A DNA stretch of 64,000 bases, taken from NCBI RefSeq assembly GCF_024166365.1, contig NW_026060237.1, positions 3,815,501 to 3,879,500 of the forward strand, read 5' to 3'. The position numbers were made by a program, and so were the translations under genes. The notes below the pieces were generated by a model. That model was not told the DNA's origin. It did not search any database and worked only from the letters and a program-made list of their open reading frames with translations. This DNA comes from Elephas maximus indicus. Taxonomy: Eukaryota; Chordata; Mammalia; Proboscidea; Elephantidae. How positions within the stretch are numbered: position 1 is the first letter of the stretch; each line of letters starts with the position of its first letter. Shown here in pieces: positions 23,110 through 33,491 of the stretch.

Positions 23110-24340
23110 ATGGTCCACCTGAGGGTGTCCGAAGTCCGGCAGCTGCTGCACAACAAGTTCGTGGTCGTCATGGGGGACTTGGTGCAGAGGGCCGTGTACA
23201 AGGACCTGGTGCTCCTGCTGCAGAAGGACTGCCTGCTCTCAAGCAGTCAGCTGAAGGCCAAGGGCGAGATGAGCTTCGAGCAGGACAGGCTGCTGCACGG
23301 CGGCTGGTGAGGCCGTATGCACAACGGGACCCACTACCGCGAAGTCCGCGAGTTCTGCTCCACACCCCACCTTGTGCGCGTCTACTTCCTCACACGCGCC
23401 TACTCCCCGTACGTGGAGAAAGTCCTGCTGGAGCTGCTGAGGGGCGAGCACGGCCCAGACGTGGTCATAATTAACTCCTGCCTCTGGGACCTGTCCAGGT
23501 ATGGCCAGGATTCCATGTGGAGCTACAGGAGGAACCTGGAGACCCTGTTCTGGCGCCTTCGCCAGGTGCTGCCCGAGTCCTGCCTCGTGGTGTGGAACAC
23601 TGCCATGCCAGTGGCTGAGACGGTCTCGGGGGGTTTCCTCCCTCCTGAGGGCATGCCCCCGACAGTGTGCCTGCGGGATGATGTGGTCGAGGCCAACTTC
23701 TACAGCGCCGCTGAGGCCAGCAGGCTCGGCTTCGAAGTGCTGGACTTGCATTTCCACTTCCGGCACTCCTGGCACCACAGGCAGGCAGATGGCGTGCACT
23801 GGAACCAACACACTCATCGAAGGCTCTCGCAGCTGCTGCTGGCCCACCTGGGCGACGCCTGGGCCGTGGACCTGCCCTGCGACGTCCAGGTGGGCAGGTG
23901 GATCTAGGAAGGCCCTGGGAGCCCTCTCAGAGGGTCCGGGAGCGATGGGCTGCTCCAGCGCCATGGAGGTGAATCCGGTGAGGAGGCCCCACCTTCACGC
24001 CCACCTAGGCCCCCGCGCCCTATCACTCAGTCGTGAAGACCCACTGTTTCCCTGCCCCAGGTTCCCAGGTGCTTCCGGTGGAGCTGGCATGGCTCCACTT
24101 TGCCCGGGGACCAATCCCTGCATGCGACCCCTACATGCTGCACAGTAGATATGCAGAGGAAGCAAACATGACAGCTGGCCGGCTGCCGCGCAACGCCGGA
24201 ATACATAAGGCCTATGATCAGCACCAGCGCCGTGTGGTTCACTGGGCTTTTTGGCTTTACCCTCCAGGTCCCCCCGCAGGGCCACAGAGGTGCAGGGGCA
24301 GGGACCGCAGCCCCCACGTGATGAGAGGCAAGGCTTCGAT
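23110..24340 (+). pseudogene. PCED1B: PCED1B-like PC-esterase pseudogene
   Basis: The frame from the ATG at 23110 encodes an N-terminus starting [17 protein letters not shown], which matches the PC-esterase-domain family PCED1A/PCED1B and is closest to PCED1B. These are SGNH/GDSL-type putative hydrolases of unknown substrate. Known family features seen here: [11 protein letters not shown], then after a stop [39 protein letters not shown] and the His motif DGVHWN. Defects: the GDS catalytic serine is leucine (GDL, residue 24, codon TTG). A TGA at 23308-23310 replaces an expected arginine codon, yet the same frame stays open to TAG at 23905. The C-terminal part (about 24123-24330, VVHWAFWLYPP) lies in another frame. 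No introns interrupt the region: a retrocopy or a decayed single-coding-exon gene. Human PCED1B is about 430 residues. Confidence 0.85.
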
Positions 24341-24544
24341 AGCGATCCCTCCACATAGGCCGTCCTCTCCCTTGTACACTTCCCTGGGGGATGGCCTATG
24401 CATGCAGGTCTGGAACACCTTCAGCCACCCCTCCATCCCTCTCAGCAGCGATAGGCCTTACTCGCTGCGAGTTGGGGAAAGGAGCAGATACCAGAGGTGC
24501 ACTCCCATGGCTGTCTCCTCCTTGCCTTGACGCACAAACTGCGA

Positions 24545-24550
24545 ATTAAA
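24545..24550 (+). terminator. Candidate polyadenylation signal (ATTAAA)
   Basis: ATTAAA lies about 210 bases past the end of the PCED1B-like homology, followed by a GT-rich stretch (aatgtctgtctccgcgg). It fits as the 3' end of that transcript or retrocopy. There is no A-tail, which argues mildly against a young retrocopy. Confidence 0.35.
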
Positions 24551-24760
24551 AATTGCCTTCACAAACACAATGTCTGTCTCCGCGGAGTCTTCATGGGGGT
24601 GCACCGTGGCAGCGTGTCCATGATGGATCAGTGTAGCCTGTCACTCCCATTATGCTCTAACTGCCTTTCGGGGCAAGGAGCAGGACGTCCAGATGCCTTC
24701 TTGCGGGCTGCCGCTGCTTTCAGGGCCAAAGAGGCAATCAGGCGAAATCCATTCCTTCCA

Positions 24761-25199
24761 ATTACCTGTAGTTTCTGTAGAAGAGTTACTTGTTCAGAAA
24801 AGCCCCGAAGTTGAGCTGCGCTTCACCACTTAGCAAGATCCAACCCTCAATTCAGTGAGCTGACATTAAGTGCCTCTCAGGGCTGGTGAAAAAAACAAGC
24901 CTCCCAGACTGTCTTCTATACCCATAAAGTGAATTAAGTTATTTGCACACAATTGGGAGACTCTGACAGCTTTTGCAGCAAGGGAGTTTTCTTTGCAGAG
25001 AAACCAGCTTCTCTTTCCTCACTTGAGGAACTTTTACTTAAAGGAACAATGTGCCTTAAGGACAAACGGGGAGGGGAGGCCGCCAGGGAGGAGATGGGAC
25101 TCAGAGTGATCTCAAGCATGCTAAGAACGAATGAGCAATTCCAGGACTGGTTACAGAAAAGGAGAAATGACACATTTTGGGCTTGAAATGATTTAAAGC
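24761..25199. other. Unassigned interval
   Basis: No repeat or gene recognised. Open frames of about 77-79 codons on both strands overlap one another and show no family features. Confidence 0.4.
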
Positions 25200-25612
25200 A
25201 TTGTTAAAGGAAATGTCAAAAGTTGATATAAGAACCCCAGAAAATGTTGGCCTGAGATCATGTTTAAATCTTAAAAATATCCCCTGAAATCTTCTTTAAC
25301 TAAGAATAGCTTAATTAGTAAAGAATGTCTGCCTTGAGCCTTGTGCTGTTTTAACGAGCTCTCTATATGAGATCAAACTGACAACAGCAACTGTTGAAAG
25401 ATGAGATAGGAAGCTTAGGGGGCAGTGAGTCTGTGTTAATGGGGGAGGAACAACTCAGAAGAGGAGGGTGAGAGTGACTGCACAACTTGAAGCATGTAAA
25501 AAATGTCACTGAATTGTGTTTGTAGAAACCGTTGAATTGGTTTATATTTTGCTGTGTATATTCTCAATAACAACAAAAAATAAAATAAATTTTATTACAA
25601 AAAGCAAACAAT
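25200..25612 (+). repeat. ~400-bp A-tailed interspersed repeat, copy 2
   Basis: Landmarks: agatcaaactgacaacagca, gataggaagcttaggggg, gaacaactcagaagaggagg and 'gctgtgtatattctcaataa', followed by an A-rich tail. Copy 3 follows immediately in the same orientation. Confidence 0.65.
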
Positions 25613-26080
25613 AGTTAACTAGTAAAGGCTGCCTACCTTGACCATTATGCTCTTTCAAGAATTATCTGTATGGAGCCCTGATGGTATGATGGTTAGGTAC
25701 TCACCTGGTGGCCAAAAGGACAGGAGTTCGAATCCACCAGCTGTTCCTTGAAAACCCTATGGGGCAGTTCTACTCCGTCCTATAAGGTGGCTATGAGTTG
25801 GAATCAACTCAACAGCAACAGATTTTTTTTTTATATATGGGGTCACATTGACCACAGCAACTAGAAATGTTGGATAGGAAGCTTAGTAAGTTTATGTTAG
25901 TGGGGCAAGAACAACAACTCAGAAAAGGAGGGTGAGAATGGCTGCACCACTCAAAGAATGTCATCGATGTCACTGAATGGCATGTGCTGAAACTGGCGAA
26001 TTGGCTTGAGTTCTGCTGTGTGTATTCTCAACAACAGCAAAAGTAAAATAAAGTATCTAAAAAAGAAAAGACAAGATGGC
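25613..26080 (+). repeat. ~400-bp A-tailed interspersed repeat, copy 3 (SINE inside)
   Basis: Same landmarks as copy 2, again ending 'tattctcaacaacagcaaaa'. A forward AfroSINE at 25672-25832 splits it near 'tatctgtatgga'. Confidence 0.65.
25672..25832 (+). mobile_element. AfroSINE inside copy 3
   Basis: Well-preserved forward SINE: 'ggagccctgatggtatgatg' head, B box 'ggagttcgaatccacc', body 'ccctatggggcagttctact' and a T-run tail. Confidence 0.92.
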
Positions 26081-26375
26081 GTAAACAGTCTAATGTGTTC
26101 TGCTATAAACCTGGGTCTCACTATCGATTAAGAGATGAGACTGATATTTCATGCAATTTGAAAATTGATGAGGCATAATTTCAAAATCAATAAGTGCAAC
26201 AACAACAAGTAATTGAGCTCCTTCTATCTATACAGCACTGTGCAAAACACAGGGAGGGTGCAGCTTATCCCCTTAAAGAGGAAGAACTGGGATGGCCCAT
26301 GCTTTGGGCACTGAGACTTCCCTTACACATGATATTTATTCAACAGCAACCATATTAGGAAGGTAATGTTTTTAA
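26081..26375. other. Unassigned interval
   Basis: A-rich to balanced sequence with no repeat, coding or RNA signal that I can name. Confidence 0.35.
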
Positions 26376-26552
26376 GAAACTCTGCTTGCACAATGGTTAG
26401 GTGCTTGGCTGCTAAACCAAAAGGTTGGCGGTTCTGACCCACCCGCTGCTCTGCAAGAGAAGGATATGGCAGTCTGCTTCCATAATGAATACAGCCTAGA
26501 AAACTTTATGAGGCAGTTCTACTCGCTCCTGTAGTTTCTGTATGAGTTATGA
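26376..26552 (+). mobile_element. AfroSINE
   Basis: Forward SINE with 'caatggttaggtgcttggct' and 'aggatatggcagtctgcttc'. Confidence 0.88.
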
Positions 26553-26555
26553 GAA

Positions 26556-26642
26556 CTGTTGTTAGCTGCTACGGACTCTTCAGAGACTCATGGTGACCCC
26601 TTGCACAATGGAACGAAACACCACCTGATCGTGTGTCAACCA
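26556..26642 (-). mobile_element. RTE-tail/SINE fragment
   Basis: A short reverse piece, 'tgttgttagctgctacggac' to 'gaaacaccacctgatcgtgt', resembling the RTE 3' tail. Confidence 0.6.
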
Positions 26643-26656
26643 AATGCTTGGTTGGT

Positions 26657-27122
26657 GTTACAGATTGAAATATGTCTGCCCAAAAATGTGTATATCAGTT
26701 GGGCTGGGCCATGATTCCCAGTATTGTGTGATTTTCCTATGTGTTGTAAATCCTGCCTCTATGATGAAAATGAGGGAGGATGGGTGGTAGTTGTGTTAGT
26801 GAGGCAGGGCTCAATCTACAAGATTGGATTGTGTCTTGAGGCAATCTCTTGAGATATAAAAGCCAGAAGCGAGCAGACAGACAGGGGGACCACATACCAC
26901 CAAGAATGCAGAAGAGATCCTTTGGACCCAGGGTCCCCGCACCAAGAAGCTTGTAGTTTAAGGCAGATTGATGAGAAGGCTGACAGAAAGAAAACTTTCC
27001 CCTGGAGCTGACACCATGGATTTGGACTTTAAGCCTATATTACTGTGAAGAAATAAATTTCTCTTTGTTAAAGCCACTCCCTTGTGGTATTTCTGTTATA
27101 GGAGCACTAGGTGACTAAGACA
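26657..27122 (+). mobile_element. Solo LTR, ERVL-MaLR-like
   Basis: Starts TG (tgttacagattgaaatatgt) and ends CA (ctaggtgactaagaca), as retroviral LTRs do. It has a TATA-like gatataaaag at about 26854 and AATAAA near 27052 before the conserved end ttctctttgttaaagccac. An inverted relative lies at 27648-28146. There is no internal viral coding sequence, so this is a solo LTR. Confidence 0.72.
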
Positions 27123-27129
27123 GGTGGAG

Positions 27130-27262
27130 ATCAGACTGTTGATCTACCAGGTTCTCAGTGGCTGATTTACAGACTAGATTGCCAGGCCTTTCTTAATAAT
27201 CAGTCTAATTCTGGAAGCTCCCCTGAAACCTGTTCAGCATCACAGCAGTATAAAAGCTTCTG
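27130..27262 (-). mobile_element. RTE LINE 5' UTR fragment
   Basis: Phrases 'agattgccaggcctttctta' and 'agcatcacagcagtataaaa' correspond to the 5' UTR part at 39380-39520. Confidence 0.5.
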
Positions 27263-27519
27263 CAGACAGACTGGTGGTGGCTGCGAATGAGGTGCATTGG
27301 CTGGGAATGGACCCCCAGTCTCCCTCATGGAAGGGAAGGAGTCTGCCACTGACCAACCACTGCCCCCTTAAGTTCGGTTATAGAGACCCACTGTTAGAGA
27401 GAGGAGACAGCAAAATAGGTGAAGGCCGTAGTTACCACATGGTAACAGAGTCATGATTCAGGTTAGGTTTGCCTAACTCCAGAATTCACATGCCTTGCAC
27501 TATACCACATGCCTGCAAG
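27263..27519. other. Unassigned interval
   Basis: No clear repeat or gene signal; open frames are short and unrecognised. Confidence 0.3.
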
Positions 27520-27526
27520 GTAGACA

Positions 27527-27608
27527 GGAAATATGTGTGTGTATATGTGTGTGTACGTACACATATATGGTGGACATGTACACTGCACACACACATACAC
27601 ACACAAAT
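27527..27608 (+). repeat. TG/CA-rich simple repeat
   Basis: A tgtgtgtgtatatgtgtgtg run followed by an acacacacatacacacaca run, so it can pair with itself as an imperfect hairpin. Confidence 0.8.
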
Positions 27609-27647
27609 ACCAAGCACAAGAGAAGGGCTGTCAGCTGGGTGGTGTCT

Positions 27648-28146
27648 TAGTCATCTAGTGCTGCTGTAACAGAAACACCACAGAGGATGCCTTTAACAAA
27701 GAGAAATTTATTTTCTCACACTCTAGTAGACTAAAAGTCCAAATTCATGGGGCCAGCTCCAGGGCCATGCTTTCTCTTCTCTGTAGGAAGGTCCTTGTCA
27801 TCAATCTTCCCCTGGACTACAAGCTTCTCCATGCAAGAACCCCAGGTCCAAAGGATGTGCCTTTCTCCTGGGCATTGCCTTCTCGGTGATACAAGGTCCC
27901 CAAGCCTCTCTGCTCACTTCTCTCTTTTAAATCTCAAAAGAGAATCCAATCTTGTAGATTCAGTCCTGCCTCATTAACATAACTGCCACCTATTCCACCT
28001 TATTAACATCACAGAGGTAAGATTTACAACACATAGGAAAATCATATCAGATGACAAAATGGTGGACAATGACACAATACTGTGAATCATGACCCAGACA
28101 AGTTGACACATATTTTGGGGGGAACACAATTCAGTCCATAACAGGT
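27648..28146 (-). mobile_element. Solo LTR, ERVL-MaLR-like, inverted relative
   Basis: Reverse complement of the 26657-27122 family: tgtcttagtcatctagtgct at one end and 'attcagtccataaca' at the other. The aatttattttctcacactct block is the reversed AATAAA end. No coding remains. Confidence 0.75.
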
Positions 28147-28476
28147 GGGTTATGGAGGTGTCACTATTTGAATTGGCACTCAGTGAAAGATAGGGAGAGA
28201 TCAATACTGAGATGTTTCCATGTAACAGATGAAGAGTGGGGTATCAGGAATGTGGGCATTAAATGGGGGGGGGGCGGGAAAACCCAAAACATATGGAAGG
28301 CTCTGGAAACTGATCAGAGTGGCTAGATCCAAGATCCGTGTTGAGTGTAATCAGAGGTTAGGCTAGAGGCATACGGGGATTTGAATGTTAAGGGTATGGC
28401 AAATTGGGTCTAGATAAAGATAATATTGGGAGTAATTATCAAAAACACAGCTGAATGTTTCCTTAAGAACTTAAAG
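28147..28476. other. Unassigned interval with G-run
   Basis: Contains a run of ten Gs interrupted by one C (about 28265-28277). Otherwise no recognised feature. Confidence 0.4.
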
Positions 28477-28666
28477 GATTCCCAGGCTGGTACAAATGGT
28501 TAACATGCTTAGCTGCTAATCAAAAGCTTGGAGGTTCGAGTCTGCCCAGAGATACCTCAGAAGAAAGGTCTGGCAAGATACTTCCAAAAACTCAGCCATT
28601 TAAAAACTCTATGCAACACAGTTCTACTTGGAGTTGACTCCATAGCAAAAAAAAAAAAAAAAAAAA
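28477..28666 (+). mobile_element. AfroSINE, A-tailed
   Basis: Forward SINE with 'gcttagctgctaatcaaaag' and 'gaggttcgagtctgcccaga', ending in an uninterrupted A-run of about 20. Confidence 0.9.
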
Positions 28667-28676
28667 GTCTCTAAAG

Positions 28677-28840
28677 GAAACACTGGTGGTGTAGTGGTTA
28701 AGAGCTATGGCTACTAACCAAAAGGTCAGCGGTTCGAATCCAACAGCTGCTTCTTGGAAACCCTATGAGGCACTGTTACTTTGTTGTATAGAGTCACTAT
28801 GAGTCAGAGTCCACTCGATGGCAGCAGGTTCCGGTTTTAA
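28677..28840 (+). mobile_element. AfroSINE
   Basis: Forward SINE, well preserved: 'tggtgtagtggttaagagct', B box 'cagcggttcgaatccaac', end 'gatggcagcaggttccggtt'. It follows the previous SINE's A-tail directly. Confidence 0.92.
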
Positions 28841-29206
28841 AGGGTATATTTCAGTTAACAGAAAATTTTATTTTTGTGCAAAACCATTCACTACAAATGG
28901 TATAGGAATAAAAAGATCTATTCAGAAACATGGAAATCTTTGAATCAGCAATTGAAAAAATTTCATTTCAGATAATGGAGGAATTTTTATCTTACTTGAT
29001 GAAAAATTCTTGGAAACATGAGCATGAAGACTAAAATGATAAAAAAAAAATTCCTATCGAAATGCATTGAAAACAAGTCCAAAGTGGATACAAACTAATT
29101 GTGGCAAAAAAGGCTTATACACACTAAAAGAATGCATTTCCCTCTCAGCCAAAGATGGGTTTTGGTCCCAGGAAAGATTCAAAGCTGGATAAGTACAGCC
29201 ATTAAT
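28841..29206. other. Unassigned A-rich interval
   Basis: A-rich with no recognisable frame; may be an old LINE relic. Confidence 0.3.
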
Positions 29207-29475
29207 AACCTGGTATATGAGTCAGAATTGACTTGATGGCAACAGGCTTGGTTTTTTTGGTATATATGGGAGTTCCAGGGTGGTACACACAGCTAACATT
29301 CTTGGTTGCTAGCCTAAAGGTTGGAAGTTTGAGTCCACCCACAGTACCTTGGAAGAAAGGACTGGAGATCTAATTTTGAAAAAATCAGCCATTGAAAACC
29401 CTATGGAGCACAGTTCTACTCTGACACACATGGGTTAGAGGTGACACCATGGCAACTGTTTATTTTTTATAGTTG
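29207..29475 (+). mobile_element. AfroSINE 3' end followed by a full AfroSINE
   Basis: Positions 29207-29262 are a SINE 3' end (gagtcagaattgacttgatg). A second forward copy (ctaacattcttggttgctag to 'ggtgacaccatggcaactg') starts at about 29267. Confidence 0.8.
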
Positions 29476-29722
29476 ATAATAGATGAAGACCCATGGGTTA
29501 AATATCAAAAGCTAATTCTGATCTTGTGACTTAACAAATAGTGTTTTTCATTAAAAGAAAAGTACTAAGAACCTCTTTGGTTATTTATTTTTAAAATGAA
29601 GGTGACCTCCAACAAAGAATGAAAAATACCAGCACCAGAATTCCATTGGAAAAATCAAATAACACAGAAAAAGCAAAGGGGTGTACTATACCAAAAAACA
29701 AAACAAAACAACAACAAAAAAA

Positions 29723-29877
29723 AAACCCATGGCCCTTGAGTTGATCCTGACTCAGAGTAATGCTATAGGTTAGAGTAGAACTGCCCCATAGTGGTTACAA
29801 GGAGGAGCTGGTGGATTCAAACTACCAACTTTCTGGTTGGCAGTCAAATGCTTAACCACTGCCCCATCAGCGCTAAA
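29723..29877 (-). mobile_element. AfroSINE
   Basis: Reverse SINE: 'gagtagaactgccccatagt', then the reversed tRNA-like head (aaatgcttaaccactgcccc). Confidence 0.88.
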
Positions 29878-29879
29878 AC

Positions 29880-30262
29880 AAAATTCTAGCTGAAAAAAAA
29901 GGACCAGATTTACTGGCCTGACAGAGACTGGAGAAACCCATAGAGTATGGCCCGCAGACACCCATTCAGCTCAGTAATGAAATCACTCCTAAGGTTCACC
30001 CTTCAGCCAAAGAATGGACAGGCCCATAAAACAAGACAAGACTAAAGGGGCACACCAGCCCTGGGGCAAGGACTAGAAGGCAGGAGGGGACAGAAAAGCT
30101 GGCAATAGGGAACCCAAGGTGGAAAATGGGAGAGTGATGACATGTCATGAGGTCAGTAACCAATCTCACAAAATGATATGTATACTAATTGTTTAATGAG
30201 AAGCTAGTTTGTTTTATAAACACTCATCTAAAGTACAATAAGCAAAGGAAGAAAGTACAAGT
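29880..30262 (+). mobile_element. LINE-1 3' UTR of a second type
   Basis: Ends in 'acactcatctaaagtacaataag', the same style of 3' end as 3148-3535, but the upstream sequence (ttcacccttcagccaaagaa, then tggaaaatgggagagtgatg) is different. Confidence 0.6.
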
Positions 30263-30321
30263 GGTTTCATTTGAGCCTACTTTTTCCAGTATCCCTTTTC
30301 GTGTGGTGAATATATAAGTGT

Positions 30322-30527
30322 TGTTATTGTTAGGCACAGTCTAGTCCATGTTGACTCAGGGTGATCCCATGTGACAGAGAAGAACTGCCCTGTAGGATTT
30401 TCTAGGCTGTAATCTTTACAGGAGTAGATCCCCAGATCTTTCTCCAGCAAAGCCACAGGATGGGTTCAAACCACCAACCTGTCACTTAGCAGTGGAGCGC
30501 TTAACCATTGTGCCACCAGAGCTCTCT
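30322..30527 (-). mobile_element. AfroSINE
   Basis: Reverse SINE: 'tgttgttattgttaggcaca', then 'ggctgtaatctttacaggag', ending 'ccattgtgccaccagagctc'. Confidence 0.9.
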
Positions 30528-30589
30528 GAATATATACATACCTGTTGAGTCAGACCCATTCCACGGCAACGGGTTTGCTTTGGGTAGAT

Positions 30590-31105
30590 TAAAGAGAATC
30601 AATTAGCAAAGGCAGAAATTAACATTATCTGACTTCTGAAATGATGTGTTCAAAATCACCTACGTAATGTCCTTTCCAAAAAAGCTCAAATGGAATCTAA
30701 TCATGAGAAAGCCATTAAACAAATTCAGGGTGAAGGGCACTCTATGCAATAGCCAGCATGAACTCTTTACACTTGTCAAATCCGTGAAACAAACAAACCC
30801 AAAAGGCAGAGGGAGAGCTCCAGATTAAAAGGGAATAAAAAGACGTGACAACCAAAAGACAGGCACAATGATTAATGGAGCCTGAGTTTATATAAAAAAC
30901 AATTTTGACACAACAGAAAATTTTTAATATGGGACGGTACATTAGAGGATATTATTGTGTCAATTTTTAAATGTCGTAGACATGACAGTGATAATTTTAC
31001 TATGGCTATATAGGAGAACGTCTTTGTTACGAGGAGATGCACACTGAATGATTCCGTATTTAACATGAATTGGTGCATTACTTTTAAATGATTCAGAAGT
31101 ACATA
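30590..31105. other. Unassigned interval
   Basis: AT-rich and without recognisable repeat or gene; short overlapping frames on both strands are unconvincing. Confidence 0.35.
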
Positions 31106-31262
31106 CAAAACCCATTGCCATCAAGTCTATTCCAAATGCTAGCGACCCTATAGGACAGAGCAACTGCCTGGCAGGATTCCCAAGGAGTGTCTGGTAGATT
31201 TGAAATGGCAGACTTTTAGTTAGCAGCCGTAGCTGTTAACGTCTACTCTACCAGGGTTTCGA
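31106..31262 (-). mobile_element. AfroSINE
   Basis: Reverse SINE: 'aacccattgccatcaagtct' to 'ctctaccagggtttcg'. Confidence 0.85.
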
Positions 31263-31324
31263 TACCACTATATATGTGTATGTACATACGTATCTATATA
31301 TATACACACACACATATATACATG

Positions 31325-31625
31325 TCTTGGAATAAGTATAGCCACAATGCTCCTTAGTAGAGAGGATGGTGAGACTTCGTCCCAACTACTTTGGACATGT
31401 TATCCGGAAGGACTAGTCCCTGGAGAAGGACATCATGCTTGGTAAAGTAGGGCGGCAGCGAAAAAGAGGAAGCCCCTCAGTGAGATGGATTGATACAGTG
31501 GCTGCAACAATGGGCTTAAGCATAACAATGATTGTGAGGATGGCGCTGGACTGGGCAGTGTTTCATTCCGTTCTACATAGGGTCCCTTTGAGTTGGAATC
31601 AACTCTACAGCACCTAACAAGAACA
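31325..31625 (+). mobile_element. RTE LINE 3' end
   Basis: It covers the last part of ORF2 (ggacatgttatccggaagga, agggcggcagcgaaaaagag) and the tail through 'ctacagcacctaacaagaac'. 5'-truncated; a (TA)n run follows. Confidence 0.85.
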
Positions 31626-31666
31626 ACAACAATATATATATATATATATCCTATATATGATATATG

Positions 31667-31855
31667 CGCTCTGTTAGTGCAGTAGTTAAGGCCTTGGCTG
31701 CTAAGTGAAAGGTTAGCAGTCAGAACCCACACAAGAGGCTCTGCATGAGAAAGACCTGCCAATCTGCTGCTGTAAAGACTACAGCCTAGGAAACTCTATG
31801 CGTCACTTCTCCTAAGTCGCATGGGATTGCTATGAGTCAGAAGATCTGGACAGCA
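31667..31855 (+). mobile_element. AfroSINE
   Basis: Forward SINE: 'gtgcagtagttaaggccttg' to 'ctatgagtcagaagatctgg'. Confidence 0.85.
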
Positions 31856-31924
31856 CTCACAACAAAAATGTGTGTGTGTGTGTATTTGTGCATGGGGAGA
31901 GAGAAAGAACACAAGTAACCTCCA

Positions 31925-32285
31925 TGTTGTTGCTTGCTGTCTAGCCAGCTCTGACTCATGACAACCCTATTCACGCTCCCCGGTCCCGCACCATCTTCAT
32001 GATTGTTGGTCAGCTTGAGTCCATTTTTGTGACCACCGTGTATTCTGATTGGCTTCCAGCCCAAGGGGCTCATCATCCAGTACTATATAGGACAGTGTGC
32101 TGTTGGGACCCACAGGGTTTTCACTGCCTGCCTTTCAGAAGTAAATCGCCAGGTCTTTCTCCCTAGTCTTAGTCCAGCAGCTGCACTGAAACCTCTCCAC
32201 CATGTGTGACCCTGCTGGTATTTGAAAGACCCATGACATTGCTTCCAGCATCACAGCAGCATACAAGGCACTACGGTACAACAAA
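31925..32285 (-). mobile_element. RTE-related composite (tail joined to 5' UTR)
   Basis: A reversed tail-like block (tgactcatgacaaccctatt) joins directly to the RTE 5' UTR block 'ggcttccagcccaaggggct' and 'cttccagcatcacagcagca'. The whole coding body is missing. The same two-part structure recurs at 51310-51490 for the first block. Confidence 0.65.
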
Positions 32286-32289
32286 CTAA

Positions 32290-32805
32290 TAAAGGAGACA
32301 AAAAAAGGTAAAGTATTAATAATTAGTGAATCTCCATGAAGGATATACAGGCATTCATGGTATTATTCTATTTTTCTCTAGGTTTGAATGTTTTTAATGG
32401 GCATTTGAGGGAGAAGTGAAACAGGCCTGATGCTAAATGAGGAAAACACAAGTAAAAATTAGTAAATACTTCCTATAACTACCTTTCCCTGTCCAGCCAT
32501 CAACTATCCCCTGAGTTTTGCTTCTCCCATTTGGTCTCTGTATCTTAATAGCATTGAAATTGCTTTGAGAGACAACAACTCATTTTTTTTTTCCTGTCTC
32601 AATGATGTGATATAGTTTTTAAACCTCTGACAGCAGCTTTCAGCCCAGGAAATTACTAAATTTATGCAGAGCCAACTCCTGTGAATTAGGTGGGCAATCC
32701 AAATGGTATTATCACAGAGTAAGACAGAATAGAAGGTGAGTTGGAATATCAGACAAAGCCAGTGAGTTCTGGTCTAACTCAGAGAGCCACAATCATCGTG
32801 CCTCC
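32290..32805. other. Unassigned interval
   Basis: No repeat family or gene that I can identify. Confidence 0.35.
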
Positions 32806-32962
32806 ACGTGTGTCAGAGTAGAACTGTGCTCCCTAGGGTTTTCAATGGCTGATTTTTCAGAAGTAGGTTGCCAGGCCTTTCTTCCAAGGAACCTCTGGGA
32901 GACTCCAACATTCTGTGTTGCAGCCGAGCTTGTTAATCGTTTGTACCACCTAGGGACTCCAT
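32806..32962 (-). mobile_element. AfroSINE, partial
   Basis: Reverse SINE: 'tcagagtagaactgtgctcc' to 'ccacctagggactcc'. Confidence 0.82.
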
Positions 32963-33490
32963 ACAGTTGATAAGTGTGACATATATTAGCGAAGTGGGAA
33001 ATACTGTCTTTGTTAAAATCTAGACCTTTTAAAGCTATAAGACTGATTATTTTTTGTAGGTTACATATCTTTTCAAAACAATTTCTACCAGAGGCGTTTA
33101 AGAAACAGTTTGAATGACATTAACATTGTGGAATAACATTTGGATTTTTAGGTCAGATCCACCAATTTAAAAGTGCTGTATTAACCAATGAAACAGGTAA
33201 CAGGCATTTATGTAAGATTACATTTGTATGTTCATATGCAGTTAGGAACACTGTGATAAGCATTAAATGATATTCTAAAAACTGCAATAAACCGAGATAT
33301 GTTCACGAAAAAGAATGTGATAAATAAGGGCAAATTCTGATTCATCTGGTGTAAAATGAAAGTGTAATTTCTAGCTGACAGATGCAGACAGATGATGGGA
33401 TTTGAAATTGAAATTGGTACATGGAAACTATTGGGGGAACTGGCAGGCTCGACAATCAAGAACATTGAAAGAAAAAAAAAATCACTTTTG
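32963..33490. other. Unassigned AT-rich interval
   Basis: No recognised feature. A minus frame at 33232-33510 has no family features. Confidence 0.35.
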
Positions 33491-33491
33491 C

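Larger units (their letters stand above)
22641..24760. promoter_or_regulatory. GC-rich, CpG-dense island around the PCED1B-like copy
   Basis: Base composition shifts sharply to GC-rich with many CG dinucleotides, unlike every other part of the window. It covers a leader ending in a strong Kozak context (gccaccATGg at 23110), the PCED1B-like reading frame and its 3' flank. Whether it is a working promoter cannot be judged from sequence. Confidence 0.5.

Noticed and set aside
23110-23907. Reading the PCED1B-like TGA as selenocysteine or programmed readthrough
   Set aside because: The family has arginine here, no SECIS-like element was identified, and the catalytic serine is also lost, so decay is simpler.
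23239-23964. 241-codon minus-strand frame opposite the PCED1B-like region
   Set aside because: It is the antisense shadow of a GC-rich conserved coding relic; no independent similarity.
26850-26860. TATA-like gatataaaag as a host promoter
   Set aside because: It is the standard internal promoter position of the LTR in which it lies, with no downstream host gene in view.
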